DNA of 6,287 bases, from assembly GCA_947479075.1 (NCBI GenBank), contig CANJZR010000240.1, positions 1 through 6,287 of the forward strand, in the 5' to 3' direction. Source of the DNA: Planctomycetaceae bacterium (lineage in GTDB: Bacteria > Planctomycetota > Planctomycetia > Planctomycetales > Planctomycetaceae). The notes beneath the pieces are model-generated. The model was not told the DNA's origin. It saw only the letters and a program-made list of their open reading frames with translations, and did no database searches. Below, in pieces: positions 1 to 5,768 of the stretch (positions are counted from its first letter, which is position 1; each line of letters opens with the position of its first letter). The position numbers were made by a program, and so were the translations under genes.

Positions 1-1
1 T

Positions 2-505
2 GCGATGTCGAGCTTGTCATCGGGGCTCAATTCGACCAGCGTGGTCATCGAAAGAGACTTCCTGCAGAGGTGGCTGCGTCGGCACTCCGGACAGCAATCC
101 GATAGTGTCGTCCCCGATCCCGAGGAATCACTGCGATCCGTCGCACGCATGAAGAAGCTGACCGTCGTCATCGGAGTGCTGGCAATATTGCTCAGCATCG
201 GCAACATGTTCATCCAGGGGAATCTCCTGGAGAGATGTAACAAAGTCGTGAATCTGCTGACCGCTCCGATCTTTGTGCTCTTCTTCCTGGCCTTGTTTAT
301 CCCGTGGGCGAATGCCGCCGGAGCCTGGTGCAGCCTGATCGCGAGCATCGGCGTTGCCATTCTGGTGGCATATGGTCACATCGAGGGGTTGAGCCCTTTC
401 TGGATGACGCCGGTCTCGCTGGCCGTGGGTATTGTCGTCGGAGTCGTGGTCAGCGGCCTGGCGAGCCAGACACGTCAGTCATCCGACGTGACCAGTTCCA
501 GCTGA
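2..505 (+). CDS. Sodium:solute symporter (SSS family), C-terminal part; 5' end outside window
   Basis: This is the carboxy-terminal part of an integral membrane Na+-coupled symporter of the SSS (SLC5-like) family, which imports a small solute such as a sugar, amino acid or carboxylate. The frame is open to the left edge, so the ATG at 5 is internal and not the start. The first visible residues, SSLSSGLNSTSV, match the family's TM8 region, where a pair of serines helps form the Na2 sodium site in characterised members. A charged loop of about 35 residues follows. Counting the Met at position 5 as residue 1, hydrophobic segments lie at about 52-70, 81-103, 105-124 and 131-153, then a short polar tail rich in Ser. 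That is the expected end of a 13-14 TM transporter. The substrate cannot be read from this part. Family assignment is fairly sure; substrate unknown. Confidence 0.85.
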   Translation, partial: AMSSLSSGLNSTSVVIERDFLQRWLRRHSGQQSDSVVPDPEESLRSVARMKKLTVVIGVLAILLSIGNMFIQGNLLERCNKVVNLLTAPIFVLFFLALFIPWANAAGAWCSLIASIGVAILVAYGHIEGLSPFWMTPVSLAVGIVVGVVVSGLASQTRQSSDVTSSS

Positions 506-542
506 ACAGTCCACTAGTGACAGCCTCATCCCGCAAACATGG

Positions 543-583
543 TGGACGTTCGCTGCGTCCAGAGGGGGTAGTATGCCTCTGGA
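543..583. repeat. Two overlapping, mutually exclusive hairpins downstream of the symporter gene
   Basis: Two perfect inverted repeats share bases. The first pairs TGGACG (543-548) with CGTCCA (556-561) around a 7-nt loop. The second pairs TCCAGAGG (558-565) with CCTCTGGA (576-583) around a 10-nt loop. Bases 558-561 are needed by both, so both cannot form at once. They begin 38 nt after the symporter stop. There is no T-run after either, so they are not a standard intrinsic terminator for the plus strand. They could be a 3'-end stability structure, a repeat, or chance in GC-rich DNA. The rest of 506-670 shows only a short CTGAC-G-GTCAG palindrome at 616-626. Confidence 0.4.
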
Positions 584-670
584 GAGGATCACTCTTCGTC
601 CTGCGATCCAATCGACTGACGGTCAGGACGAGCCGCGATCACATTCGCTGGAACGGCACAGCCCCAAAGC

Positions 671-703
671 AAAAACGTGCCCGGAATCGCTTCCGGACAC
701 GTT
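671..703 (-). terminator. Rho-independent terminator for the secreted-protein gene
   Basis: Read on the minus strand, arms 703-691 and 686-674 form a 13-bp stem with a single G-U wobble and a 4-nt GCGA loop. The transcript then runs into five U residues (complement of A671-675, two of them within the stem), then GC and UUU. The wobble is allowed only in the minus-strand transcript; in the plus-strand reading it is a C-A mismatch and no U-run follows. The orientation is therefore clear. The hairpin begins about 50 nt after the stop codon at 755-757. Confidence 0.85.
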
Positions 704-754
704 GTTGAGAGAGATCAATTGGCGAGGCCGGAGCCCCAGTACAGCGACGATCAG

Positions 755-1732
755 TTAGGGCTTAGCTGCCACTTGAGAAAGTGTGGAATCAGGCTTGCCA
801 GCCACCACAACTCGCGACGACCGGTCGGCACGAACCACGCGAGCGACGGATGCCGGAATCGCAATGGACGATCTCTTGAGAGTGGGGTTGTAGCGAACGG
901 CGACGCTGCGATTCGAGGGGGCCGCTCCACCTTGCTCATTCGTCCCCGCAGGAGGGCCATCATTGTTCACGGGTTCTTGAAGACCGTCGGTTCCAACTTC
1001 TCCGGCAGCGCCAGGTTTAGGGGCCGGTTTGTTTTCAGAGCCGGGAAGTGCTTCTTCACTATTCACAGGGATGTCCCCTGCTCCGCTGCCCGCCCCGGTG
1101 CCATTACGTGTTCCGTTCTTGGTCGGACCAAAGTCGTCCCCCGATGGCCCCTTCTTGATCGACTCTGCGGGCGTGGGCTCCGCCTCGGGCTTGGATGATT
1201 TCGTCGACGAAGTCAAGCAATCCCCGTTGGCGCAGTTCATGCAGGGCACACAACAACTGCCGCTGTCGACCACGTATGCGGGAGTGTAGCCCGTGTAGTA
1301 GTCGTAGTAAGCCGCTGAAGGCTGATAGAGCGACTTCGTGGTCCCGTCGGTCGGAGGTTCCTCGTTCGCCGGTGCGGAATTCGCAGGCGTCGGGTTTGAA
1401 TAGGTCGGAGCCGACATCAAGGGAGCTGCGGAGATCCCGGTGCTGCACCCGCACGAACTCGGTGCCCCGCTGTAGCCACTGTAAGCCGGTGCATACGATG
1501 GGTAGCTGGCACCGCTGTAGCCGTATCCGCCGCCATAGCCCATCGAACCATACCCGACAGAATAGGGAACTCCGCCCCCGTATCCACCGCCGTAATTATT
1601 GCCCCAGCCATACCCGAAAATCGAGTTGTAGAGCCAGGGAATGACACCCGCCTCGGCCTGGGAACTGGTCCCCAGACAAGGCACCACGAAACCGGCCAGC
1701 AGACACAGTGATTTCAACGAGACAGCTCGCAT
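755..1732 (-). CDS. Exported Gly/Tyr-rich, Cys-containing protein of unknown function
   Basis: I do not recognise this gene. The product is 325 aa from the chosen start. Residues 1-28 form a signal peptide: basic MRAVSLK, a hydrophobic core, then a likely cut after SQAEA. Residues 36-90 are low complexity, rich in Gly, Tyr and Ser (repeats of the type GYGGGY). Seven cysteines follow: CGC at 94-96 and a cluster at C160, C161, C164, C167 and C172. Residues 175-275 are a disordered Pro/Glu/Gly/Asn-rich linker. Residues 276-325 form a basic Val/Arg/Ser tail. It is most likely an extracytoplasmic surface or matrix protein, possibly stabilised by disulfides or metal. The start at 1732 is preferred over an in-frame ATG at 1756 because GGAGGG sits just before it and the signal peptide then starts properly. 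It lies 113 nt after the ComEA-like gene on the same strand. A TTGACA hexamer (1849-1844) overlaps that gene's stop, but I see no good -10. A strong terminator follows the gene. Confidence 0.75.
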   Translation of the reverse strand: MRAVSLKSLCLLAGFVVPCLGTSSQAEAGVIPWLYNSIFGYGWGNNYGGGYGGGVPYSVGYGSMGYGGGYGYSGASYPSYAPAYSGYSGAPSSCGCSTGISAAPLMSAPTYSNPTPANSAPANEEPPTDGTTKSLYQPSAAYYDYYTGYTPAYVVDSGSCCVPCMNCANGDCLTSSTKSSKPEAEPTPAESIKKGPSGDDFGPTKNGTRNGTGAGSGAGDIPVNSEEALPGSENKPAPKPGAAGEVGTDGLQEPVNNDGPPAGTNEQGGAAPSNRSVAVRYNPTLKRSSIAIPASVARVVRADRSSRVVVAGKPDSTLSQVAAKP

Positions 1733-1736
1733 GGAA

Positions 1737-1742
1737 CCCTCC
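1737..1742 (-). promoter_or_regulatory. Ribosome binding site that sets the start of the secreted-protein gene
   Basis: The minus strand reads GGAGGG four bases before the ATG at 1732-1730. The upstream in-frame ATG at 1756 has no such sequence in front of it, so this site argues for the shorter protein. Confidence 0.7.
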
Positions 1743-1845
1743 AACTCCGCCCTCATCGCGTGATTGAGACAATCCCCAATTGCCGGAACAGGCGGAACAA
1801 ACGCTTAATCTTCTCACCACAGTTACCCGCCGGGCAGGTCGATTG

Positions 1846-2334
1846 TCAATGGGCTGTACCGATCTTGCAGCCTGAGCAGATCAGCCAAGGTTGGATTGTA
1901 TCGAATGTAACGGTTCCAACGCCTTTCACTCGTTTCAAATCGGCAATCTGTTGAAAAGGACCAAGCTGTTCCCGATCAGCCACGATTTGACGGGCCAGCA
2001 CCTCTCCGATCCCCGGAAGTTGCATCCACTCGACCCAAGTCGCCTGGTTGATATCGATTTTGAAGTCGTACTCCCGCTGGGGCAGACGGCGGATCTCCAC
2101 CAGTTCGACGCCCCTCGATCTCCAACGGATCCAGTGCCAGCCAATCCCGGCAAACACCAGCAGAGCCAGCACAAGCAGTACCCGCTGATCCCGGTCGCTC
2201 CAGTCGAACCACAACTTGCGAGGCGGCACCGCGTCCGGCTGATCGGAGGCCTGTTCCGGGGATGCAACTTCTCCACTCGCAGCTGGAGGCACTGGGAGAG
2301 AACCCGGTTCTGGCTCGCCATCCTCAACCATCAT
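1846..2334 (-). CDS. ComEA-like helix-hairpin-helix DNA-binding protein, membrane anchored
   Basis: This is a 162-aa protein of the ComEA type. In competent bacteria ComEA binds incoming double-stranded DNA outside the cytoplasmic membrane. Residues 1-40 are acidic and Pro-rich. One membrane segment spans about 51-68, flanked by basic residues. A linker with IRRLPQREYDFKIDINQAT then leads into a tandem helix-hairpin-helix domain at about 94-152. That domain starts with the family's typical D-INQAT and has the two hairpins LPGIG (106-110) and VKGVG (136-140), with GPFQQIADL between them. The long Pro-rich N-terminus before the anchor is longer than in textbook ComEA, where the anchor is near the start. 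No other competence gene is visible. The start is uncertain: ATGs at 2334 and 2331 are adjacent, and GGGGGAG directly abuts the first, so the second has better spacing. A TAG lies upstream in frame with no other start. Family is sure; a role in DNA uptake is inferred. Confidence 0.85.
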   Translation of the reverse strand: MMVEDGEPEPGSLPVPPAASGEVASPEQASDQPDAVPPRKLWFDWSDRDQRVLLVLALLVFAGIGWHWIRWRSRGVELVEIRRLPQREYDFKIDINQATWVEWMQLPGIGEVLARQIVADREQLGPFQQIADLKRVKGVGTVTFDTIQPWLICSGCKIGTAH

Positions 2335-2340
2335 CTCCCC

Positions 2341-2373
2341 CGGCGAGCGGCAGGCGTCAGCCTGCTGGTGCTT
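2341..2373 (+). repeat. Palindromic REP-like element, copy A
   Basis: This 33-nt element has a conserved head CGGCGAGCGG, a hairpin, and a tail CTGGTGCTT. Arms 2349-2355 (GGCAGGC) and 2360-2366 (GCCTGCT) pair over 7 bp with one G-T wobble around loop GTCA. Copy B at 2503-2535, in reverse orientation, is identical at 27 of 33 positions by hand alignment. The element lies in the leader of the ComEA-like gene. Its head abuts the gene's GGGGGAG sequence, so it may affect translation start. Confidence 0.7.
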
Positions 2374-2502
2374 GTGATCGTTGTGACGGAACTGGGGCTA
2401 AAGGAACTGGGTCGAATAGACGTGAGTAGATCCCTCAACATCCGTCGAATGACTGACCGAGCGGATTGGTAACGAAACGCGGCGCGGCCGCATCACACCG
2501 GG

Positions 2503-2535
2503 AAGCACCGGAGGGCTAACGCCCTCCGCTCGCCG
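2503..2535 (-). repeat. Palindromic REP-like element, copy B (inverted relative to copy A)
   Basis: Read on the minus strand, this copy has the same head CGGCGAGCGG, loop GTTA and tail CCGGTGCTT as copy A. Its arms 2527-2521 (GGAGGGC) and 2516-2510 (GCCCTCC) pair perfectly over 7 bp. Two stem positions differ from copy A and both changes are matched on the opposite arm. It starts 28 nt after the stop of the molybdenum enzyme gene, where such elements often sit, and could protect or end that transcript. There is no U-run, so it is not a standard intrinsic terminator. Confidence 0.7.
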
Positions 2536-2536
2536 A

Positions 2537-2557
2537 CTGAAAACTGACGACTGACCA
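2537..2557. repeat. Three tandem heptamers CTGANNA
   Basis: Three heptamers follow one another: CTGAAAA (2537-2543), CTGACGA (2544-2550) and CTGACCA (2551-2557). They fill the space between repeat copy B and the stop of the molybdenum enzyme gene. The array is short and imperfect, so it may be a degenerate microsatellite or part of the neighbouring repeat. Confidence 0.45.
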
Positions 2558-2563
2558 CTTCCC

Positions 2564-4831
2564 TTACTTCTTAAGAATCTCATGCAGCACCTTCGGCGGC
2601 GACATGGGCAGGCTGAGCATCCGCACGCCAGCTGCCTTGTAAATCGCAGCACCGATGGCAGCGGGGGGCGGGCAAATCGGGGCTTCACCCACACCTCGGA
2701 CACCGAATGGATGGGTTGGCTCGGGCACTTCGACGATGATCGTCTCGATGTTTGGAATATCGAAGCAGGTCGGGATGCGGTAGTCGAGATAGCTGGAGTT
2801 CCGCATCGTCCCCTCGGCATCGTAGAAGTACTCTTCGTTGAGAGCCCAGCCGATCCCCTGCACTGCTCCGCCCTGCATCTGGCCTTCGACATACGCCGGG
2901 TGAATTGCGGTTCCCACGTCCTGGGCCGCTGTATAGCGCACAATCTGCGTCTTGCCGGTATCCGGGTCGACTTCGACATCGACCAGGTGCACGGCAAACG
3001 CACCGCCCGCCGAGTGCGGATTCACGCTGGCAGTGGCAGTGATCCCTTCACCGCTTTCATGCAGCTTGGCTGCCAGCTCCTTAAAGGTCATCGACTTGCC
3101 GCCCGGGCCGTGGACTGCACCGTCCTCGTACCGGACTTGCGTGGCGTCGACTTCCCAGATCAAGGCCGCGCGATCGACAAGCAGGTCAATCACCTTCAGA
3201 CCCGCCTCGTACACAGCCTTCCCCGTGGCATAAGTCACACGGCTTCCCCCGGTCACGTCGGTGTAGCCCACGTTGTCGGTATCGGCAACGAGAGGCACGA
3301 CATCCTGGGCCGTGATCCCCAGCGTCTCAGCCAGCTGCATCGCCAGTCCGGCTCGCGATCCCCCAATGTCGGTCGAGCCTTCGACGAGAGTCACCTTACC
3401 GTCGATATTCACCGACACATTGACTGACGACTTCAGCCCCGCGTTGAACCAGTACCCGACGCCCAGCCCGCGACCGCGATTGGATCCGGTCAGCTTGGAC
3501 TTCCAGTGGTCGCTGTTTTTGATCGCTTCGAGGCACTCCACCATGCCGATTCGAGGATAAACCGGACCATCGACGCGACGCGTGCCCTCCTTCACCGCGT
3601 TCTTGAGACGAATTTCGAGGGGGCAAACACCGAGCTTCTCGGCGACCTCCTCCAAAACGGTCTCGATGGCGAAAGCCGCTTGAGTCGAACCCGGAGCCCG
3701 ATAGGCATTGGATCGCGGCTTGTTGACGCACACGTCGTAGCCCGTGACCTTCGCATTCGGGATGTCGTAACACGAGAAAACGCACATGGCAGCGGGATTG
3801 ACGGGCGAGCCGGGATAGGCCCCCGCCTCGAAGGCGATATACGCCTCACCAGCGACGAGTTTGCCGGTCTTGTCAGCGCCCAGCTTGACCTTCATATAGG
3901 AACCCGGCGTCGGGCCCGATCCCTGGAACACGTCAGCCCGGTTCATCGTGATCTTCACGGGCCGACCGGTCTTCTTCGACAGCAAGGCGGCGACCGGAGC
4001 TTCATACACAGTGATCTTTCCGCCGAATCCGCCGCCGATCTCCATCGGAACCACGCGGACCAGCGACTGCGGCATCTCCAGCAGTTCAGCGACCTGTTGG
4101 CGAACCGAGAACGAGCCCTGCGTACTGGTCCAGACGGTCAATCGACCGTCCATGTGCCACTGAGCCGTGGACGTATGTGGCTCGATATATCCCTGATGAA
4201 CCGTCGCGGTCTGGAACTCTCGCTCAACAACGACATCAGCCTTCTTAAACGCTGCATCGGCGTCGCCCTGCTCGTAATAGAACTTGGCAGCGACGTTGCT
4301 CGGCTTATCGGTGATCGGCGAGCCCATTTCCTTGGTGAAGATGTTGTTGTGCAGCAGCGGAGCCCCCGGCTTCATCGCTTCACGCACATCGATTACTGGC
4401 GGCAGCTTCTCATAGTTCACGACGATCTTGAGAATCGCCTCGGCTGCAATGTCCGCACTGTCTGCGGCCACAGCTGCGACCGCATGCCCGCGATACAGGA
4501 CCTTGTCGTCGGCCAGAACATTCGTGGCCAGATGCCGCATGTTGACCGAACCTTCGCCCAGTTCGACAATGCGGTCGCCCGGTTCGGGGATGTCCTTCCC
4601 GATGACAATCGCATGCACGCCAGGCAGTGCAGCTGCTGCGGAAATGTCGATCGACTTAATCTTCGCATGAGCGTGCGGACTGCGGAGAATCGCCCCGTAC
4701 AGCATCCCGGTCAACCGTATATCGCTGCCATATTTGGCCCGTCCGGTGACCTTGTCGGCCCCGTCATGACGAATCGGCCGAGTCCCGATGACCTTGTATT
4801 TCTTCTTCGCAGAGGCATTTCCGGTCGACAT
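2564..4831 (-). CDS. Xanthine dehydrogenase/aldehyde oxidase family molybdopterin-binding subunit
   Basis: This is a 755-aa large (molybdenum cofactor) subunit of a molybdenum hydroxylase. Such enzymes hydroxylate aldehydes, purines, or aromatic and N-heterocyclic rings with water as the oxygen source. The N-terminal a/b hammerhead domain covers about 12-150 (RPIRHDGADKVTGRAKYGSD). Cofactor-binding parts follow: QGYIEPHT (213-220), GGGFGGK (266-272), AYRAPG (376-381), GSTDIGG (485-491), QDVG (637-640) and QMQGGAVQGIGW (651-662). GVGE ends at Glu716, the expected catalytic base. Length is normal for the family. After GGGFGGK comes Ile273, where xanthine dehydrogenases have the purine-contacting Glu. 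AYRAPG replaces the AYRCSFR loop of form-I CO dehydrogenase. Neither xanthine nor CO is therefore the likely substrate. The start at 4831 is chosen over an ATG at 4900 because AGGGAG lies 7 nt upstream and the extra 23 residues look unlike the family. No FAD or [2Fe-2S] subunit gene adjoins it in the window, and the upstream neighbour is divergent. Confidence 0.92.
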   Translation of the reverse strand: MSTGNASAKKKYKVIGTRPIRHDGADKVTGRAKYGSDIRLTGMLYGAILRSPHAHAKIKSIDISAAAALPGVHAIVIGKDIPEPGDRIVELGEGSVNMRHLATNVLADDKVLYRGHAVAAVAADSADIAAEAILKIVVNYEKLPPVIDVREAMKPGAPLLHNNIFTKEMGSPITDKPSNVAAKFYYEQGDADAAFKKADVVVEREFQTATVHQGYIEPHTSTAQWHMDGRLTVWTSTQGSFSVRQQVAELLEMPQSLVRVVPMEIGGGFGGKITVYEAPVAALLSKKTGRPVKITMNRADVFQGSGPTPGSYMKVKLGADKTGKLVAGEAYIAFEAGAYPGSPVNPAAMCVFSCYDIPNAKVTGYDVCVNKPRSNAYRAPGSTQAAFAIETVLEEVAEKLGVCPLEIRLKNAVKEGTRRVDGPVYPRIGMVECLEAIKNSDHWKSKLTGSNRGRGLGVGYWFNAGLKSSVNVSVNIDGKVTLVEGSTDIGGSRAGLAMQLAETLGITAQDVVPLVADTDNVGYTDVTGGSRVTYATGKAVYEAGLKVIDLLVDRAALIWEVDATQVRYEDGAVHGPGGKSMTFKELAAKLHESGEGITATASVNPHSAGGAFAVHLVDVEVDPDTGKTQIVRYTAAQDVGTAIHPAYVEGQMQGGAVQGIGWALNEEYFYDAEGTMRNSSYLDYRIPTCFDIPNIETIIVEVPEPTHPFGVRGVGEAPICPPPAAIGAAIYKAAGVRMLSLPMSPPKVLHEILKK

Positions 4832-4838
4832 CAATGAA

Positions 4839-4844
4839 CTCCCT
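4839..4844 (-). promoter_or_regulatory. Ribosome binding site that sets the start of the molybdenum enzyme gene
   Basis: The minus strand reads AGGGAG with a 7-nt gap to the ATG at 4831-4829. It supports the 755-aa start over the upstream in-frame ATG at 4900, which also falls within the putative promoter. Confidence 0.65.
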
Positions 4845-4871
4845 GGGCGACACAAACAGATGACATGGATC

Positions 4872-4900
4872 GTTGTAAACCGATCTGTTCCGAACAGCAA
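4872..4900 (-). promoter_or_regulatory. Candidate sigma70-like promoter of the molybdenum enzyme gene
   Basis: On the minus strand, TTGCTG (4900-4895) and TACAAC (4877-4872) are separated by exactly 17 bp. They match the -35 and -10 consensus at 3 and 4 of 6 positions. Transcription would start near 4865, giving a leader of about 35 nt that contains the AGGGAG site. The match is modest, and planctomycete promoters are poorly defined. Confidence 0.35.
4885..4897. promoter_or_regulatory. 13-bp palindrome CTGTTC-C-GAACAG, candidate operator
   Basis: Arms 4885-4890 and 4892-4897 are perfect 6-bp inverted repeats around one base. The site lies in the divergent region between the molybdenum enzyme gene and the RraA-like gene. 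It falls between, and partly over, the candidate -35 and -10 of the former, a classic place for a repressor site. The regulator is unknown. Confidence 0.35.
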
Positions 4901-5028
4901 GGGAAGAAGGGCATTACGCCAATATCGTTCAACTCACGTCGAACCGCTCGGTGTTGCAAAGTTCGCGAGCCGACCACTAACTTCGACATAGAGTCACCCC
5001 TTTCCTTCTCGCCCGGAAGCAGCCTCCC

Positions 5029-5679
5029 ATGGAAATCACTCTTTCGATGATGCGGGAGTCGCTCACGGCAGCTGTGGTCGCGGACGCACTCGATGCGATG
5101 GGGTTTCGAAACCAGTCGCCGCGTATTGAACTCCGGCCATTGACAACAGACACCCTCATGGTGGGCCGCTGCCGAACGACGCTCTGGGGCGACCTTTACC
5201 ACGTCGACCCCAAGCCCTATGAACTGGAGCTGCGAGCAGTTGACAGCTGCCAGCCCGATGATGTTTTGATCTGTGCGGCTCAGGGGTCAATGCACTCGGC
5301 ACTCTGGGGAGAGTTGCTCACGACAGCCTCGCGAAATTCGGGTTGTGTCGGGGCGATTGTCGATGGAGCGGCCCGCGATGTGGCTCAGATGCGGAAGATG
5401 GGATTTCCAGTCTTTGCTCGAGGGACCAGTGTGTACGACAGCCAGAACCGCCAGCGCGTGACCGATATCGACGTCCCGGTTGAGATCGCGGGGGTGCGGT
5501 TCTGTCCCGACGATCTGGTCTTCGCGGATGTGGACGGAGTGGTCGTCGTCCCGCAATCCGTCGAGCGCGAGGCGATCCAGAAGGCCTGGGCAAAAGTCCA
5601 CGCCGAGAACATCACCCGCGACGCCATCCTAGCGGGGATGAAAGCAACTGAAGCCTATGAGAAGTACGGGGTCCTGTAA
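5029..5679 (+). CDS. RraA-like / 4-hydroxy-4-methyl-2-oxoglutarate aldolase family protein
   Basis: This 216-aa protein belongs to the RraA-like fold family (formerly often mislabelled dimethylmenaquinone methyltransferase). Characterised catabolic members are class II, metal-dependent aldolases that cleave 4-hydroxy-4-methyl-2-oxoglutarate or 4-carboxy-4-hydroxy-2-oxoadipate to pyruvate plus a second product, late in protocatechuate and gallate breakdown. Others are RNase E inhibitors. Visible signs are TAAVVADALDAMG near the N-terminus (13-25), WGELLTTA (93-100), IVDGAARD (110-117) and GFPVFARG (125-132). Arg116-Asp117, 20 residues after Glu95, match the active-site RD of the aldolases. E. 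coli RraA lacks that Asp, so an enzyme is more likely than an RNase regulator. Pro- and Val-rich DVDGVVVVP (167-175) is also typical. Length is normal. GGAAG lies 9 nt before the ATG, a weak site; ATGs at 5047 and 5050 are less likely starts. It is divergent from the molybdenum enzyme gene across 197 bp. Family is sure; exact substrate is not. Confidence 0.85.
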   Translation: MEITLSMMRESLTAAVVADALDAMGFRNQSPRIELRPLTTDTLMVGRCRTTLWGDLYHVDPKPYELELRAVDSCQPDDVLICAAQGSMHSALWGELLTTASRNSGCVGAIVDGAARDVAQMRKMGFPVFARGTSVYDSQNRQRVTDIDVPVEIAGVRFCPDDLVFADVDGVVVVPQSVEREAIQKAWAKVHAENITRDAILAGMKATEAYEKYGVL

Positions 5680-5746
5680 GTCACACAAGTGCCCAAGGGC
5701 CTGCCACCTGGTATCGCCGAAAGTCGCCCAGGTCTCGCGACAAGCT

Positions 5747-5768
5747 GGACAGACAGAAATGTCTGTCC
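5747..5768. repeat. 9-bp hairpin with GAAA tetraloop, REP-like
   Basis: GGACAGACA (5747-5755) and TGTCTGTCC (5760-5768) pair perfectly around GAAA. It sits between the RraA-like gene and the tRNA terminator, 67 nt after the aldolase stop. No T-run follows, so it is a poor intrinsic terminator. From memory, similar ACAGACA/TGTCTGT hairpins recur in planctomycete intergenic DNA, but I cannot confirm copy number here. Nearby 5680-5746 holds a looser inverted pair, ACCTGG (5706-5711) with CCAGGT (5728-5733). A 6-bp hairpin TGGGGA/TCCCCA lies at 5776-5791. Confidence 0.55.

Noticed and set aside
1891..2472. Plus-strand open frame opposite the ComEA-like gene
   Set aside because: Antisense to a gene with a well-conserved helix-hairpin-helix domain; its translation looks random.
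2582..3427. Plus-strand open frame (281 codons) opposite the same gene
   Set aside because: Antisense shadow with no recognisable motif and no ribosome binding site.
2564..4831. Form-I CO dehydrogenase (CoxL) or true xanthine dehydrogenase
   Set aside because: The AYRCSFR loop of CoxL is absent (AYRAPG here), and the Glu after GGGFGGK in xanthine dehydrogenase is Ile.
3506..4837. Long plus-strand open frame (443 codons) opposite the molybdenum enzyme gene
   Set aside because: It is the antisense mirror of a gene with clear family motifs. Its translation is rich in Arg, His and Asp without domains, as expected from GC-rich antisense frames.
4885..4897. LexA/SOS box
   Set aside because: The palindrome's arms and 1-bp centre do not fit the spacing of the proteobacterial or Gram-positive LexA boxes.
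4832..4900. 23-residue N-terminal extension of the molybdenum enzyme from an ATG at 4900
   Set aside because: The extension has no ribosome binding site, is unlike the family and overlaps the candidate promoter. AGGGAG precedes the ATG at 4831.
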